64,000 nucleotides of DNA from Nocardia arthritidis (GTDB lineage: Bacteria > Actinomycetota > Actinomycetes > Mycobacteriales > Mycobacteriaceae), in assembly GCF_011801145.1 (NCBI RefSeq), contig NZ_CP046172.1:4278001-4342000 (forward strand). Reading direction: 5' to 3'. Below, piece by piece: positions 17,172-27,801 of the stretch. The notes beneath the pieces are model-generated. The model was not told where the DNA came from and did not search any database. It saw nothing but the letters and a program-made list of their open reading frames with translations. The translations under genes and the position numbers were made by a program. The number at the start of each line of letters is the position of its first letter. Within the stretch, counting starts at the first letter, position 1.

Positions 17172-17663
17172 ATGCTCACAATCGACGAGTTCAACGGGTT
17201 GGGGAGCGAACGACTGTTGCCCGCGCTGCTCGAATGCTGCGACGCACCGCGATGGGCGAACGCCCTGCTCGGCGCCCGGCCGTATCGGGATCTCAACAGC
17301 CTGCTCGACACCTCCGATCGCCTCGCGGGCGAGTTCACCCCGGCCGAGGTGGACCGCGCGTTGTCCGCTCACCCGCGCATCGGCGAGCGCCGCGACGGCG
17401 CGGACCGTGGCGCGGCCTGGTCCCGCGCGGAACAGTCGGGAATATCCGCCGACGCGGCGACCGCGTTGGCTGCGGCGAATCGCCGGTACGAGAACAGATT
17501 CGGGCGCGTCTTCCTGATCTGCGCGACCGGTCTGACCGCCGACGAGGTGCTGACCGCGCTGGCGGCGCGCCTCGACAACGACGAGGAAACCGAAATCCGG
17601 GTGATCGCCGCCGAACTCGGGAAGATCGCCCGCCTGCGGCTGCGGAGGGTGATCGCGGAATGA
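17172..17663 (+). CDS. uraD: OHCU decarboxylase (copy 2)
   Basis: A 163-residue second UraD. It keeps LSAHPRIGER (active site), AAWSRAEQSG and YENRFGRVFLICATG. It is clearly homologous to the protein encoded at 6914, but the two differ at many positions, so this is an old paralogue or an independently acquired copy rather than a recent duplication. The ATG at 17172 gives the family's usual length; the frame is open to 17109 but runs through the operator-like palindrome. Its stop overlaps the next start. Confidence 0.88.
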   Translation: MLTIDEFNGLGSERLLPALLECCDAPRWANALLGARPYRDLNSLLDTSDRLAGEFTPAEVDRALSAHPRIGERRDGADRGAAWSRAEQSGISADAATALAAANRRYENRFGRVFLICATGLTADEVLTALAARLDNDEETEIRVIAAELGKIARLRLRRVIAE

Positions 17664-17986
17664 GCGCTGTCACAACGCATGTCCTCGATACGGCGCTGGG
17701 TGTACCGGCCGCCGGAGTTCCGGTGCGGCTGGAGCTGGCCGGCGCGGGCGTACTCGGCGCCGGTGTTACCGACCTTGATGGCCGGATCCGGGAGCTGGGC
17801 CCCGACCACCTCGAATCCGGTTGCTACCGACTCGTTTTCGACGTCGCCCAGTACGGCGTCGCCACCGGGCAGGACTACTTCCTCACCACGGTGGATATCG
17901 GCTTCACGCCTGTCGAGGGGCGCGCGCACTACCACATACCGCTGCTGCTCAGCCCATTCGCCTGTTCCGTTTACCGAGGGAGTTGA
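17660..17986 (+). CDS. uraH: 5-hydroxyisourate hydrolase (copy 2)
   Basis: A 108-residue transthyretin-like HIU hydrolase. TTHVLDTALGVPAAGVPVRL is the N-terminal signature and YRGS the C-terminal one. It starts with ATGA overlapping uraD2, and ends nine bases before the second uricase gene. The enzyme is nine residues longer than copy 1 because of small insertions in the middle. Confidence 0.9.
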   Translation: MSAVTTHVLDTALGVPAAGVPVRLELAGAGVLGAGVTDLDGRIRELGPDHLESGCYRLVFDVAQYGVATGQDYFLTTVDIGFTPVEGRAHYHIPLLLSPFACSVYRGS

Positions 17987-17995
17987 ACGTTTCGC

Positions 17996-18901
17996 ATGGC
18001 AATCCAGCTTGGACACAATCAGTACGGCAAGGCCGAGAGCCGGGTGGTGCGGGTCTACCGCGACACCGATCGGCACGTCATCCGCGATCTCAATGTCTCA
18101 TCGGCGCTGCGCGGCCGGTTCGGCGATGCGCACATCACCGGTGACCAGCGCGACGTCCTGCCCACCGACACCCAGAAGAACACCGCTTTCTCCTTCGCCA
18201 AGGAGAAGGGTGTGCGCGCCATCGAGGAATTCGCGCTGACGCTGGCCGACCATTTCATCGCACGCTGCCCCGGCGCCGACGGCGCGCGCGTGGAAATCGA
18301 GGAGTACGCCTGGGACCGGATTCCGGTAGACGGTGCGGGACACGATCATTCGTTCGTGCGGGCCGAGGGCGGCGTGCGCAACACGGTCGTCAATATGGAC
18401 GGCTACGGCGACCAACGCCGCACCCACGTGATCACCGGCATCCGAGATCTGTTGCTGCTCAAGTCGACCGGCTCGGAATTCCACGGCTTCTTCACCGACA
18501 AGTACACCACCCTGCGGCCGACCGAGGACCGCATCATGGCGACCTCACTGGTCGCGCGGTGGCGCTACGACCATACGGAGGTGGACTGGGACAAGTCCTA
18601 TGCCTCGATTCGCGCGACCCTGCTGCGCCAGTTCGCGGTGGTGCATTCGATGGCGTTGCAGCAGACCCTCTACAGCATGGGTCGCGCTGCGCTGGAACAG
18701 CATCGGGAGGTCGCCGAGATCAAATTCTCCGCCCCGAACAAGCATCACTTCCTGGTGGATCTGAGCCCGTTCCAGGTGGAGAATCCGGGCGAGGTGTTCA
18801 TCGCCGCCGACCGTCCCTACGGTCTGATCGAGGCGAGCGTGCACCGCGACGATGCGACCCCGGCGGGCAACGCCTGGCTCGGGGTGCCCGGATTCTGTTG
18901 A
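17996..18901 (+). CDS. uox: Urate oxidase (copy 2)
   Basis: A 301-residue uricase with the same catalytic signatures as copy 1: YGKAESRVVRV, VLPTDTQKNT, STGSEFHGF, DKYTTLRPT and NKHHFLVDL. The two copies are similar but clearly diverged (for example PIHHARVSLEEYGW against GADGARVEIEEYAW). It is followed after nine bases by a nucleobase permease gene, so this copy is tied to uptake of external urate, whereas copy 1 is tied to xanthine dehydrogenase. Both look intact. Confidence 0.94.
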   Translation: MAIQLGHNQYGKAESRVVRVYRDTDRHVIRDLNVSSALRGRFGDAHITGDQRDVLPTDTQKNTAFSFAKEKGVRAIEEFALTLADHFIARCPGADGARVEIEEYAWDRIPVDGAGHDHSFVRAEGGVRNTVVNMDGYGDQRRTHVITGIRDLLLLKSTGSEFHGFFTDKYTTLRPTEDRIMATSLVARWRYDHTEVDWDKSYASIRATLLRQFAVVHSMALQQTLYSMGRAALEQHREVAEIKFSAPNKHHFLVDLSPFQVENPGEVFIAADRPYGLIEASVHRDDATPAGNAWLGVPGFC

Positions 18902-18910
18902 GGAAACACC

Positions 18911-20308
18911 ATGAAACTCACTGGGCGACAAAGGCATCCGGGCACCGAGGACGAACGCTATCCGCTGCCGAAACTCGTCGTCTACGGCACACAGCACATC
19001 CTCACCATGTACGGCGGGGTGATCGCGCCGCCGCTCATCGTCGGCGGGGCGGCGGGACTGTCCGGCGCGGATATGGCGCTGCTGGTCACCGCGGGACTGT
19101 TCGTCTCGGGTGTCGCCACCCTGCTGCAGACCATCGGGATCGGCTGTATCGGCAGCAGATTGCCTATCGTGCAAGGCATTTCGTTCGCCAGCGTATCGAC
19201 GATGGTGACCATCGCGCATTCCGGCGGGCTGCGGGAGGTCTACGGGGCGATCATCGTCGCCGGGCTCATCGGCCTGGTGCTCTCCTCGTTCTTCGCGAAA
19301 CTGGTCCGGCTGTTCCCGGCCGTGGTGACCGGCACGATCATCACCGCGATCGGATTGTCGCTGCTGCCGGTCGCATTCCAGTGGGCGATGGGCAACGATC
19401 CGCGCCAACCCGGATACGGGTCGATGGGCAATATCGGCTTCGCCGGCCTCACCCTGTTGATCATCCTGGTGCTCAGCCGGGTGTTCCAGGGTGCGATCTC
19501 GCGGCTGTCCATACTGATCGGGCTGGTGCTCGGCACGGCGGCGGCCGCGCTGGCGGGCAAGGCCGACTTCGGCGCCGTTGCCCACACGAAAGTTGTTGCG
19601 CTACCGCAGTTTCTGCCGTCCGGCGCACCGACCTTCGAGATCGGGGCGATCGTCTCGATGACGATCGTGATCCTGGTGATCATGACCGAGACCACCGCCG
19701 ATATCCTCGCCATCGGCGAAATCGTCGGCACCACGGTCGATTCCGGGCGCGTCGCGGACGGTCTGCGCGCGGATATGGCGGCCACCGCGGTGGCGCCGCT
19801 GTTCGGGGCCTTCCCGTGCAGCGCCTTCGCGCAGAACGTCGGATTGGTCGCGCTGACCGGCATCAGGAGCCGGTTCGCGGTGGCCGCGGGCGGCGCGGTC
19901 CTCTTGCTGCTGGGTTTGGTGCCCGCGATCGGTGCGATAGTGGCCGGCATTCCGTATCCGGTGCTCGGCGGCGCGGGCATCGTATTGTTCGGATCGGTTG
20001 CGGCGAGCGGTATCCGGACGCTTGCACGGGTGCGGTTCCAGGACAACCTGAATATGGTGATCGTGGCCGTATCGCTGGCCGCGGGCCTGATTCCCATTGC
20101 CGCGCCGACCTTTTGGGATGCCTTTCCGCGATCGTTCGCGGTGGTGGCGCATTCCGGAATCAGCGTGACCGCGCTGGTCGCGATCGTGCTGAACCTGCTG
20201 TTCAACGAATTGACCATCGGAAATCGATCCGGCGCGTCGGTATTCACCGCCGCCGCGGACGAACGGGACGGTTTCGGCGACCGGATCGACGACGACATCC
20301 GGGACTGA
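18911..20308 (+). CDS. NCS2 urate/xanthine-type permease
   Basis: A 465-residue membrane transporter of the nucleobase-ascorbate (NCS2/NAT) family. KLVVYGTQHILTMYGGVIAPP is close to the conserved first helix of uric acid and xanthine permeases (PucJ/PucK, UacT), and the NAT signature region around CSAFAQNVGLVALTGIRSR is present. Coupling to uricase copy 2 argues for urate as the main substrate. About 12-14 hydrophobic helices are seen. The C-terminal tail is short and acidic. Confidence 0.87.
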   Translation: MKLTGRQRHPGTEDERYPLPKLVVYGTQHILTMYGGVIAPPLIVGGAAGLSGADMALLVTAGLFVSGVATLLQTIGIGCIGSRLPIVQGISFASVSTMVTIAHSGGLREVYGAIIVAGLIGLVLSSFFAKLVRLFPAVVTGTIITAIGLSLLPVAFQWAMGNDPRQPGYGSMGNIGFAGLTLLIILVLSRVFQGAISRLSILIGLVLGTAAAALAGKADFGAVAHTKVVALPQFLPSGAPTFEIGAIVSMTIVILVIMTETTADILAIGEIVGTTVDSGRVADGLRADMAATAVAPLFGAFPCSAFAQNVGLVALTGIRSRFAVAAGGAVLLLLGLVPAIGAIVAGIPYPVLGGAGIVLFGSVAASGIRTLARVRFQDNLNMVIVAVSLAAGLIPIAAPTFWDAFPRSFAVVAHSGISVTALVAIVLNLLFNELTIGNRSGASVFTAAADERDGFGDRIDDDIRD

Positions 20309-20433
20309 GCCGCCGGGCTGGACGAACCTACGAAATCGGCTCCCGATCGATTCGCAGGATTGTGCTGATCGCGGCTTTCGCGGCGGTGTGACCGCCGACA
20401 TAATTTCGATCGACGGAAAGGAAGGACCCGATA

Positions 20434-20811
20434 ATGCCCCTGATTTTCCTGAACGGCGGCGCCATGCGCGGCGGTCCGCTCAACCATCTGCTCGACGGCG
20501 CGCCGTTCGCGGGCACCGCACGGACCGCACCGCAATACCGGTTCTATTCGGTCGGTGACCGTTTTCCCGGGCTGCATCCGGTATCGGACGGCGGGGCCGC
20601 GATTCAGGGCGAGCTATTCGATGTTTCCCTCGACGTGCTGCGCACCCGGTTATTGCCCGCCGAACCGCCGGAATTGGAATTGGGCGTAATCGAGCTCGAC
20701 GACGAGCGGTCGGTGCTTTCGATGGTGCTGCGCCGTCCGCCCGTTTCCTATCCGCAACTCATCGATATCACCGAAATCGGGAGTTGGCAGAAATACCGCG
20801 AAGGAGCATGA
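20434..20811 (+). CDS. Allophanate-hydrolase-C-terminal-like small protein
   Basis: A 125-residue protein opening MPLIFLNGGAMRGGPLNHLL and containing YRFYSVGDRFPGLHPV. This pattern belongs to a gamma-glutamylcyclotransferase-like fold also found as the C-terminal domain of allophanate hydrolase, where that domain decarboxylates N-carboxycarbamate. Here it stands alone, before hyi-glxR-gcl, with GAAAGGAAGGA as a strong ribosome-binding site. It may act on a ureido compound released from allantoate. The specific reaction is unknown. Confidence 0.65.
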   Translation: MPLIFLNGGAMRGGPLNHLLDGAPFAGTARTAPQYRFYSVGDRFPGLHPVSDGGAAIQGELFDVSLDVLRTRLLPAEPPELELGVIELDDERSVLSMVLRRPPVSYPQLIDITEIGSWQKYREGA

Positions 20812-21587
20812 TGCCACGGTTCGACGTGAACTGTTCGATACTCTTCACCGAACTGCCGCTGCTGGAACGCCCGGCCGCGGCCAAGGCCGCCGGATTCGAC
20901 GCGGTCGAATTCTGGTGGCCGTTCGGGGCGGATCCGGTGCCGGGCGACCGGGAAATCGATGCGTTCGTCGGTGCGCTCGCCGACGCCGGGGTGCGACTCG
21001 TCGGCCTGAATTTCATCGATCTCATTCCGCTCGGCGGCCGCGGTCTGGTGTCGGTGCCGGGCGAGGTCACCCGCTTCCGCGACAATATCGACGTCGCCGT
21101 CGGCATCGCCGAGCGCACCGGCTGCAAGGCGCTGAACGCACTGTACGGCAACAGGATCGAGGGTGAGGATCCGGCGAAACAGGACGAGCTGGCGCTGGAG
21201 AACCTGCGCCTGGCCGCCCAGGCCGCCGCGGGCATCGATGCCGTCGTCCTGGTCGAGGCGCTGAATTCCATTGAGTCGCCGCACTATCCGATCGTCGACG
21301 CCGATCACGCCGTGCGCGTCATCGAGCAGACCGGTGAGCCGAATATCCGCTTCCTGCTCGATCTCTACCACCTGGCCCGGATGGGCGCCGATCTGAATCG
21401 GGTGATCCGAACGCACGCAGCGCATCTCGGCCACGTACAGATCGCCGATGCGCCGAACCGCGGCCGTCCCGGCAGCGGCGAACTCGACTTCGCCGAACTG
21501 TTCGCCACCCTCGACGAGGTGGGTTACGGCGGCTGGATCGGCCTGGAATACAAAGACCCTGAACTGGATTGGACTTGGATCAAGTGA
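20811..21587 (+). CDS. hyi: Hydroxypyruvate isomerase
   Basis: A 258-residue TIM-barrel protein of the Hyi/AP endonuclease 2 family, which interconverts hydroxypyruvate and tartronate semialdehyde in glyoxylate use. Signatures are [14 protein letters not shown] at the start, [24 protein letters not shown], and GWIGLEYKD near the end. Two ATGs stand in tandem at 20808 and 20811. AAGGAG at 20801-20806 gives normal spacing only to 20811, which was chosen. Genes on both sides overlap. Confidence 0.87.
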   Translation: MPRFDVNCSILFTELPLLERPAAAKAAGFDAVEFWWPFGADPVPGDREIDAFVGALADAGVRLVGLNFIDLIPLGGRGLVSVPGEVTRFRDNIDVAVGIAERTGCKALNALYGNRIEGEDPAKQDELALENLRLAAQAAAGIDAVVLVEALNSIESPHYPIVDADHAVRVIEQTGEPNIRFLLDLYHLARMGADLNRVIRTHAAHLGHVQIADAPNRGRPGSGELDFAELFATLDEVGYGGWIGLEYKDPELDWTWIK

Positions 21588-22462
21588 AGAAGATTGGTTT
21601 TGTCGGGCTGGGGATCATGGGGAGCCCGATGGCTGGACACCTCGTCGCGGCCGGATACGAGGTCACCGGTTACGACGTCGCCCCGGCCGGGCTGGAGAAG
21701 TTGAAGGCGGCGGGCGGCGCGACGGCGGGCAGCGTCGCGGAGGCGGTGCGGGACAAGGACATCGTGATCACGATGCTCCCGCAGGACGAGCACGTGGAGG
21801 CCGTCTTCACCGAGGTGCTGCGGCACGCGGAGAAGGGTGCGCTGTACATCGACTTCTCCACGATCGCGCCGAAAACCGCGCAGTGGACCGCGACCGAGGG
21901 CGCCGCGAAGGGTCTGCGCGTGCTGGACGCGCCGGTGAGCGGCGGCGAGGCGGGCGCGGTGAACGCGGCCCTGTCGATCATGGTCGGCGGGTCGGCGGAG
22001 GACTTCCAGACGGCGCTGCCGATTTTCGCGGCCGTCGGGAAGACGTACGAACTGGTTGGCGGCAATGGTTCCGGGCAGTGCGTCAAGGCCGCCAACCAGC
22101 TCGTCGTCGGCGGTACGTACGCCCTTGTGGCAGAGGCGATCCTGCTCATGGAGAACCTGGGCGCGGATGCGAAGAAGGGCCTGGACGTGCTGGCCGGTGG
22201 TCTGGCGGGCAGCCGGATCCTGGAGCTGAAGCGGGAATCGATGCTCGCCCGCAATTTCGTACCCGGCTTCCGAATCGACCTGCACCACAAGGATATGGGC
22301 ATCATCCTGGCCGCGGCGCGCCAGGCCGAGGTGTCGATCCCGATGGGCGCGCTCACCGCGCAACTGATCCAGGCGGCCCGCGCCATGGGTTATGGGAATC
22401 TCGATCATTCGGGTCTGCTTCTGGTGGCCGAAGCGCTGTCGGGTCGCGGCGAGGGGAGCTGA
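21584..22462 (+). CDS. glxR: 2-hydroxy-3-oxopropionate reductase (tartronate semialdehyde reductase)
   Basis: A 292-residue beta-hydroxyacid dehydrogenase that reduces tartronate semialdehyde to glycerate with [19 protein letters not shown] is the Rossmann loop and family signature, [11 protein letters not shown] the substrate loop, and [11 protein letters not shown] carries the catalytic Lys. The start is a GTG at 21584 that overlaps the hyi stop; a TTG at 21569 is also in frame. It works directly after glyoxylate carboligase, encoded next. Confidence 0.9.
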   Translation: MKKIGFVGLGIMGSPMAGHLVAAGYEVTGYDVAPAGLEKLKAAGGATAGSVAEAVRDKDIVITMLPQDEHVEAVFTEVLRHAEKGALYIDFSTIAPKTAQWTATEGAAKGLRVLDAPVSGGEAGAVNAALSIMVGGSAEDFQTALPIFAAVGKTYELVGGNGSGQCVKAANQLVVGGTYALVAEAILLMENLGADAKKGLDVLAGGLAGSRILELKRESMLARNFVPGFRIDLHHKDMGIILAAARQAEVSIPMGALTAQLIQAARAMGYGNLDHSGLLLVAEALSGRGEGS

Positions 22463-22464
22463 CG

Positions 22465-24246
22465 ATGGCTCGTATGCGTGCGGTTGATGCGGCTGTGTTG
22501 ATTCTGGAAAAGGAAGGAGCGACACAGGCTTTCGGGTTGCCGGGGGCGGCGATCAACCCGTTCTACAGTGCGTTGAAAGCCCACGGTGGGATCGGGCATG
22601 TGTTGGCGCGGCATGTGGAGGCGGCCTCGCATATGGCCGAGGGCTACACCCGCGCGGCGGCGGGGAATATCGGGGTCTGTGTCGGGACCTCCGGTCCGGC
22701 GGGGACCGATATGGTCACCGGGTTGTATTCCGCGAGTGCGGATTCGATTCCGATCCTATGCATCACCGGGCAAGCGCCGGTCGCCAAACTGCACAAAGAA
22801 GACTTCCAGGCGGTCGATATCGCCGCGATCGCGGGACCGGTGACCAAGTGGGCGGTCACCGTGTTGGAGGCCGCCCAAGTGCCCGGCACCTTCCAAAAGT
22901 CGTTCCGGCTGATGCGCGAAGGCCGTCCCGGCCCGGTATTGATCGACCTGCCGATCGATGTGCAACTAGCCGAGATCGAATTCGATATCGACACCTACGA
23001 GCCGCTGCCGGTGCAGCGTCCGGCCGCGACCCGCGCGCAAGCGGAGAAGGTGCTGGCCATGCTCAATGTGGCCGAGCGGCCGTTGATCGTGGCTGGGGGC
23101 GGGATCATCAATGCCGACGCGGCCGAATTGTTGGTGGAATTCGCTGAGCTGACCGGGATTCCGGTCGTGCCCACCCTGATGGGATGGGGTGCCATCCCCG
23201 ATGACCACCCGTTGCACGCGGGGATGGTGGGGTTGCAAACCTCGCACCGGTATGGCAACGCGTCGCTGTTGGCCAGTGATGTGGTGGTCGGGATCGGGAA
23301 CCGGTGGGCCAACCGCCACACCGGCGGCCTCGACACCTACACGCGGGGGCGAACGTTCGTGCACATCGATATCGAATCCACCCAGATCGGGCGGGTCCTG
23401 GCCCCGGATTACAGCATCGTCTCCGACGCCGCCGCAGCCTTACGCGTGTTGATCGATGTCGCGAAACAACACGCCGCACAAGGCAAACTCGCCGATCACA
23501 GTTCGTGGGCAACCCAGGTGCTCGCGCGTAAGCAGACGGGTTTGCGGAAAACGCATTTCACGCAGGTGCCGATCAAACCGCAACGGGTGTATGAGGAGAT
23601 GAACCGGGCGTTCGGCCGCGATGTCCGCTACGTGTCCACCATCGGGCTGTCCCAAATCCAAGCCGCCCAACTCTTGCACGTCTACCGGCCGCGGCATTGG
23701 ATCAACGCCGGACAAGCCGGGCCACTGGGCTGGACCTTGCCCGCCGCGTTGGGTGTGGCGACCGCCGACCCCGACGCGACGGTGGTCGCGCTCTCGGGTG
23801 ACTATGATTTCCAGTTCCTGATCGAGGAGTTGGCTGTCGGCGCGCAGTTCAACATCCCGTATATCCATGTGGTGGTGAACAACTCGTATCTGGGGTTGAT
23901 CCGGCAAGCCCAACGCCAGTTCGACATGGACTATTACGTCCAACTCGACTTCGACAACATCAACAGCCCCGAACTCGGCGGCTACGGCGTGGACCACCTC
24001 AAAGTCGCCGAAGGCCTGGGCTGCAAAGCACTCCGCGTCTTCGAACCCGACCAGCTGGCCCAAGCCTTCGAAGACGCCAAAAAACTCCTCACCCAATACC
24101 GCGTCCCGGTCGTGGTCGAAGTCATCCTCGAACGCATCACCAACGTCTCCATGGGCCTGGAGATCGACAACATCAACGAATTCGAAGAACTCGCCGAAAC
24201 CCCAGCCGACGCACCCACCGCGACCTTCGAACCGGAACCGGCATGA
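22465..24246 (+). CDS. gcl: Glyoxylate carboligase
   Basis: A 593-residue thiamine-diphosphate enzyme that joins two glyoxylates into tartronate semialdehyde and CO2. Residue 51 is Val in [11 protein letters not shown], where nearly all other ThDP enzymes have the catalytic Glu; this Val is the diagnostic feature of Gcl. The ThDP motif [11 protein letters not shown] and the FAD-domain [11 protein letters not shown] are also clear. It starts two bases after glxR and overlaps the glycerate kinase gene by four bases. Confidence 0.95.
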   Translation: MARMRAVDAAVLILEKEGATQAFGLPGAAINPFYSALKAHGGIGHVLARHVEAASHMAEGYTRAAAGNIGVCVGTSGPAGTDMVTGLYSASADSIPILCITGQAPVAKLHKEDFQAVDIAAIAGPVTKWAVTVLEAAQVPGTFQKSFRLMREGRPGPVLIDLPIDVQLAEIEFDIDTYEPLPVQRPAATRAQAEKVLAMLNVAERPLIVAGGGIINADAAELLVEFAELTGIPVVPTLMGWGAIPDDHPLHAGMVGLQTSHRYGNASLLASDVVVGIGNRWANRHTGGLDTYTRGRTFVHIDIESTQIGRVLAPDYSIVSDAAAALRVLIDVAKQHAAQGKLADHSSWATQVLARKQTGLRKTHFTQVPIKPQRVYEEMNRAFGRDVRYVSTIGLSQIQAAQLLHVYRPRHWINAGQAGPLGWTLPAALGVATADPDATVVALSGDYDFQFLIEELAVGAQFNIPYIHVVVNNSYLGLIRQAQRQFDMDYYVQLDFDNINSPELGGYGVDHLKVAEGLGCKALRVFEPDQLAQAFEDAKKLLTQYRVPVVVEVILERITNVSMGLEIDNINEFEELAETPADAPTATFEPEPA

Positions 24247-25424
24247 CCGGACCGGGCGCACCGCGCAAGCTGTGGCAGGAAGGGCATATCGTCCTCGCCC
24301 CTGACAAATTCAAGGGGTCGTTGACGGCGCCGGAGGTTGCCGCACACCTGGCGGCCGGACTGCGTCGGGTCCGGCCGCACCTCCCGGTGGTCGTGGCGCC
24401 GGTGGCCGACGGCGGCGACGGTACGGTCGACGCGGTGGTTGCGTCCGGTTTCGCCCGGTTCCAAACGAATGTGACCGGACCGCTCGGCGATCCGGTGGTC
24501 GCCTCGTTCGCGATGCGGGGCGACTCGGCCGTCGTCGAGCTGGCCGAGGCATCCGGACTGCGCCGGGCGCCCGAACCGACTTCCGAAACGGCGTTGGCGG
24601 CAACGAGTTTCGGCACCGGTGAGCTCATCAGAGCGGCGGCGGCACGCGGTGCGCGGCGAATCGTGTTGGGCCTTGGCGGAAGTGCGTGCACCGACGGCGG
24701 CGTCGGCCTGCTGTCGGCGCTGGGTGCGCGGTTCGTCGATGAGCGTGGCCGGCCGATCCCGCCGGGCGGCGCGGGTTTGCGGACGGTGGCCCGCATCGAC
24801 ACCACCGACTTGCTTCGGGTGCCGGTCACCGTCGCCTCCGATGTGGACAACCCACTGCTCGGCCCGCGCGGCGCGGCGAACGTCTACGCGCGGCAGAAGG
24901 GTGCGAGCGAGGCGGATATCGCCGAACTCGAAAGCGGCTTGGCGCATCTCGCGCATATCGTCCGGCGCGACCTCGGTATCGATGTCGCGGACACACCGGG
25001 CGCGGGCGCCGCGGGCGGGGTCGGCTATGCGGCCCTTGCCTTTCTGGGTGCGGCGGTCCGGCCGGGTATCGAGTTGATCCTCGATGAGCTCGGTTTCGCC
25101 GAACAGGTCGAGGGGGCCCGGCTGGTGATCACCGGCGAGGGCTCCCTCGATCGGCAGACGTTGCACGGTAAGGCGCCCGTCGGGGTGGCGCGGGCGGCGG
25201 CAGCGGCGGGCGTCGCGGTGGTGGCCGTCGCCGGACGGCGCGAGCTGACGGACGGGCAGCTGCGCGGTGCCGGAATCGCGGCGGCGTACGCGCTCACCGA
25301 TCTGGAGCCGGATCCGGCGGTGTGCATGCGCGAGGCGGGTCCGCTGCTGGCCCGGCTGGCGGCCGATATCGCAGGCGAATGGCTGGGTGACCCGCTGCGG
25401 GCCGAACGGCGGCAACACGTATGA
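24243..25424 (+). CDS. Glycerate kinase
   Basis: A 393-residue type I (GarK/GlxK-like) glycerate kinase that feeds glycerate into glycolysis. [17 protein letters not shown] is the N-terminal family signature, [12 protein letters not shown] the substrate loop, and [16 protein letters not shown] the nucleotide loop. It ends the hyi-glxR-gcl-kinase chain, so glyoxylate from allantoin can be turned into phosphoglycerate. 39 bases separate it from allB. The product (2- or 3-phosphoglycerate) is not certain; type I enzymes usually make 2-phosphoglycerate. Confidence 0.9.
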   Translation: MTGPGAPRKLWQEGHIVLAPDKFKGSLTAPEVAAHLAAGLRRVRPHLPVVVAPVADGGDGTVDAVVASGFARFQTNVTGPLGDPVVASFAMRGDSAVVELAEASGLRRAPEPTSETALAATSFGTGELIRAAAARGARRIVLGLGGSACTDGGVGLLSALGARFVDERGRPIPPGGAGLRTVARIDTTDLLRVPVTVASDVDNPLLGPRGAANVYARQKGASEADIAELESGLAHLAHIVRRDLGIDVADTPGAGAAGGVGYAALAFLGAAVRPGIELILDELGFAEQVEGARLVITGEGSLDRQTLHGKAPVGVARAAAAAGVAVVAVAGRRELTDGQLRGAGIAAAYALTDLEPDPAVCMREAGPLLARLAADIAGEWLGDPLRAERRQHV

Positions 25425-25463
25425 CGTTGGTGGACAGGGTGTTTCGAGACGAGGTTGGTGTAG

Positions 25464-26771
25464 ATGTATGAGCTGGTGATCCGTTCCCGGCGCGTGGTGC
25501 TGCCGGACGGCATCCGGGCCGCGACGGTGGCGGTGCGCGACGGGCGGATCGCCGCCGTCGTCGATCACGCCACCGCGCTGCGGGGTACGACCATCGTCGA
25601 CCTGGCGGATCTGGTGCTGCTGCCCGGTCTGGTCGATTCGCATGTGCACGTCAACGAGCCGGGGCGAACCCAGTGGGAGGGGTTCGCCACCGCCACCAGG
25701 GCGGCGGCCGCCGGCGGCGTGACGACCATCGTGGATATGCCGCTGAATTCGCTGCCGCCGACGGTGAGCGTGCCGGATCTCGGCGTCAAACGGGCTGCGG
25801 CCGCCGGGCAGTGCCACGTGGACGTCGCGTTCTGGGGCGGTGCGATTCCAGGTAATCTGCCCGCGCTGCGCCCATTGCACGAGGCGGGCGTCGTCGGCTT
25901 CAAATGCTTCCTCTCGCCGTCGGGCGTCGACGAATTCCCGCCGCTCACACTGGAAGAGGTCGCCGCGGCGATGAAGGAGATCGCCGAATTCGACGGGCTG
26001 CTGGTGGTGCACGCCGAGGATCCGGCGCGGCTGCGGGAGCCGGACGGCGGAAGTTACCGCGCCTTCCTGGATTCCCGGCCCGGCGCCGCGGAAATGGTTG
26101 CGGTGCAGCAGGTTATCGCGCTGGCCGAGGCGACCGGCGCCCGCACCCACATCCTGCACGTCTCCGCCGCGGACTGTCTGGAACCGCTGGCCGAGGCGCG
26201 GCGGCGTGGCGTGCGGATCACCGCCGAGACCTGCCCGCACTATCTGACACTGTCCGCGGCACAAGCGGATTCGACGGCATACAAGTGCTGCCCGCCGATC
26301 AGGGACGCGGCCAACCAGGACGCGCTGTGGGAGGGTCTGCGCTCCGGGGTGCTGTCCTGTGTGGTGTCCGATCATTCGCCGTGCACGCCGGATTTGAAGG
26401 TCGGCGATTTCGCGACCGCATGGGGCGGCATCTCGTCGCTGCAGCTCGGCCTGCCCGCGGTCTGGACCGCCGCGCGCGCAAGGGGATTCGGCCTCACCGA
26501 CGTGGTGCGCTGGATGTCCACCGCACCGGCCGAACTGGTCGGCCTCACCGACAAGGGCCGTATCGCGGTCGGCTGCGACGCCGATCTGGTCGCCTTCGAC
26601 CCGGCCGGCTCGTTCACCGTGGAGCCGAACGCCTTGGCGCACAAGAATCCGATCACACCGTACGGCGGTCAGGAACTGTCCGGCATCGTCCACTCCACCT
26701 GGCTGCGCGGCCGGGTCGCCGGCGCGGGGCATCCGCAGGCCGGACGGCACCTGCTCATCGAAAACCGTTGA
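25464..26771 (+). CDS. allB: Allantoinase
   Basis: A 435-residue cyclic amidohydrolase that opens allantoin to allantoate. [17 protein letters not shown] holds the first two metal His and the allantoinase-specific segment, [15 protein letters not shown] carries the Lys that becomes carboxylated to bridge the metals, HVSAADC and ETCPHYLTL supply further ligands, and [13 protein letters not shown] the catalytic Asp. It is followed by allantoicase after 10 bases. Confidence 0.94.
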   Translation: MYELVIRSRRVVLPDGIRAATVAVRDGRIAAVVDHATALRGTTIVDLADLVLLPGLVDSHVHVNEPGRTQWEGFATATRAAAAGGVTTIVDMPLNSLPPTVSVPDLGVKRAAAAGQCHVDVAFWGGAIPGNLPALRPLHEAGVVGFKCFLSPSGVDEFPPLTLEEVAAAMKEIAEFDGLLVVHAEDPARLREPDGGSYRAFLDSRPGAAEMVAVQQVIALAEATGARTHILHVSAADCLEPLAEARRRGVRITAETCPHYLTLSAAQADSTAYKCCPPIRDAANQDALWEGLRSGVLSCVVSDHSPCTPDLKVGDFATAWGGISSLQLGLPAVWTAARARGFGLTDVVRWMSTAPAELVGLTDKGRIAVGCDADLVAFDPAGSFTVEPNALAHKNPITPYGGQELSGIVHSTWLRGRVAGAGHPQAGRHLLIENR

Positions 26772-26781
26772 GGGAGAATAT

Positions 26782-27801
26782 ATGTCAGATTTCACCGGCC
26801 TGCCCGACCTGGCGCTGCGCAGCAACCGAGGCAGCGTACTCGCCGCCAGCGACGAATCCTTCGAGGAGCGGGAGAATCTCATCAACCCGTGGGAGCCGAA
26901 GTTCTCCCCGGAAACCTTCGGCCCCAAGGGGCAGGAGTACGACGGCTGGGAGACCCGCCGCCACCGCGGCCCCGGACACGACTGGGCCATTGTCCGATTG
27001 GGTTTCGCGGGCGTGATCCGCGGCATCGTCGTCGACACCGCGTGGTTCAAAGGCAACTACCCGCCGCATATTTCGGTGGACGCGGTGCGGGCGCAGGGTT
27101 ATCCGACCGTGGCGCAACTGAATACGATGAAATGGTCGCAGCTGGTGCCGCGCAGCGCGATCGGCGGTGACGCCAAGCACGAATTCCCGGTATCCGACGA
27201 GCGGATCTTCACCCATGTGCGGCTGAATATGCTGCCCGACGGCGGAATCGCGCGGCTGCGGGTGCACGGCGACGCGGTGCCGGATCCGGCGCTGCTCACC
27301 GGGCTCACGGTCGACCTCGCCGCGCTGGAGCACGGTGCGCGCACGGTGGGGTGCTCCAACTGGTTCTACTCGGCGCCGGACAATATGCTCGCGCCGGGCC
27401 TGGCGCGCAATCAGTCAGAGGGCTGGGAGACCGCGCGCCGTCGTGACGACGGAAATGATTGGGCCACGATCAAGCTTGCCGCTCAAGGGATTCCGGAGGT
27501 GCTCGAGCTCGACACCAGCAACCTGCTGTTCAACGCGCCGGGTGCCGCCAGAGTTCTCGGCATCGATCACGATGGTGGGGGCCCGCTGCCGCCGGTAACC
27601 GATCCGGCGTGGTTCGAACTCCTGCCCCGCACCCAGCTGCAGCCCGACACCCCGCACAAATTCCGGCTGACCGTCCGCCGCCCGGCGACCCACGTGCACG
27701 TGGATATCTACCCGGACGGCGGCATCGCGCGGCTGCGGGTCAACGGTGCGCTGACCCCGGCCGCCGAGGCGGCGCTCACCGCGCGGTGGAATCAGGCGTA
27801 G
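26782..27801 (+). CDS. alc: Allantoicase
   Basis: A 339-residue allantoicase that splits allantoate to ureidoglycolate and urea. The two repeated jelly-roll domains are visible: WETRRHRGPGHDWAIVRLG and WETARRRDDGNDWATIKLA, each followed later by a PDGGIARLRV stretch. GAGGGAGA precedes the ATG. The next enzyme, ureidoglycolate lyase, is not recognisable in the window. The last 10 bases overlap the convergent kinase-like gene. Confidence 0.94.
   Translation: MSDFTGLPDLALRSNRGSVLAASDESFEERENLINPWEPKFSPETFGPKGQEYDGWETRRHRGPGHDWAIVRLGFAGVIRGIVVDTAWFKGNYPPHISVDAVRAQGYPTVAQLNTMKWSQLVPRSAIGGDAKHEFPVSDERIFTHVRLNMLPDGGIARLRVHGDAVPDPALLTGLTVDLAALEHGARTVGCSNWFYSAPDNMLAPGLARNQSEGWETARRRDDGNDWATIKLAAQGIPEVLELDTSNLLFNAPGAARVLGIDHDGGGPLPPVTDPAWFELLPRTQLQPDTPHKFRLTVRRPATHVHVDIYPDGGIARLRVNGALTPAAEAALTARWNQA

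Noticed and set aside
23982..27056. Very long open frame on the minus strand through gcl, glycerate kinase and allantoinase genes
   Set aside because: It is antisense to three well-supported genes, is rich in Arg/Pro/Ser, and has no recognisable domain. Such frames are common in high-GC DNA.
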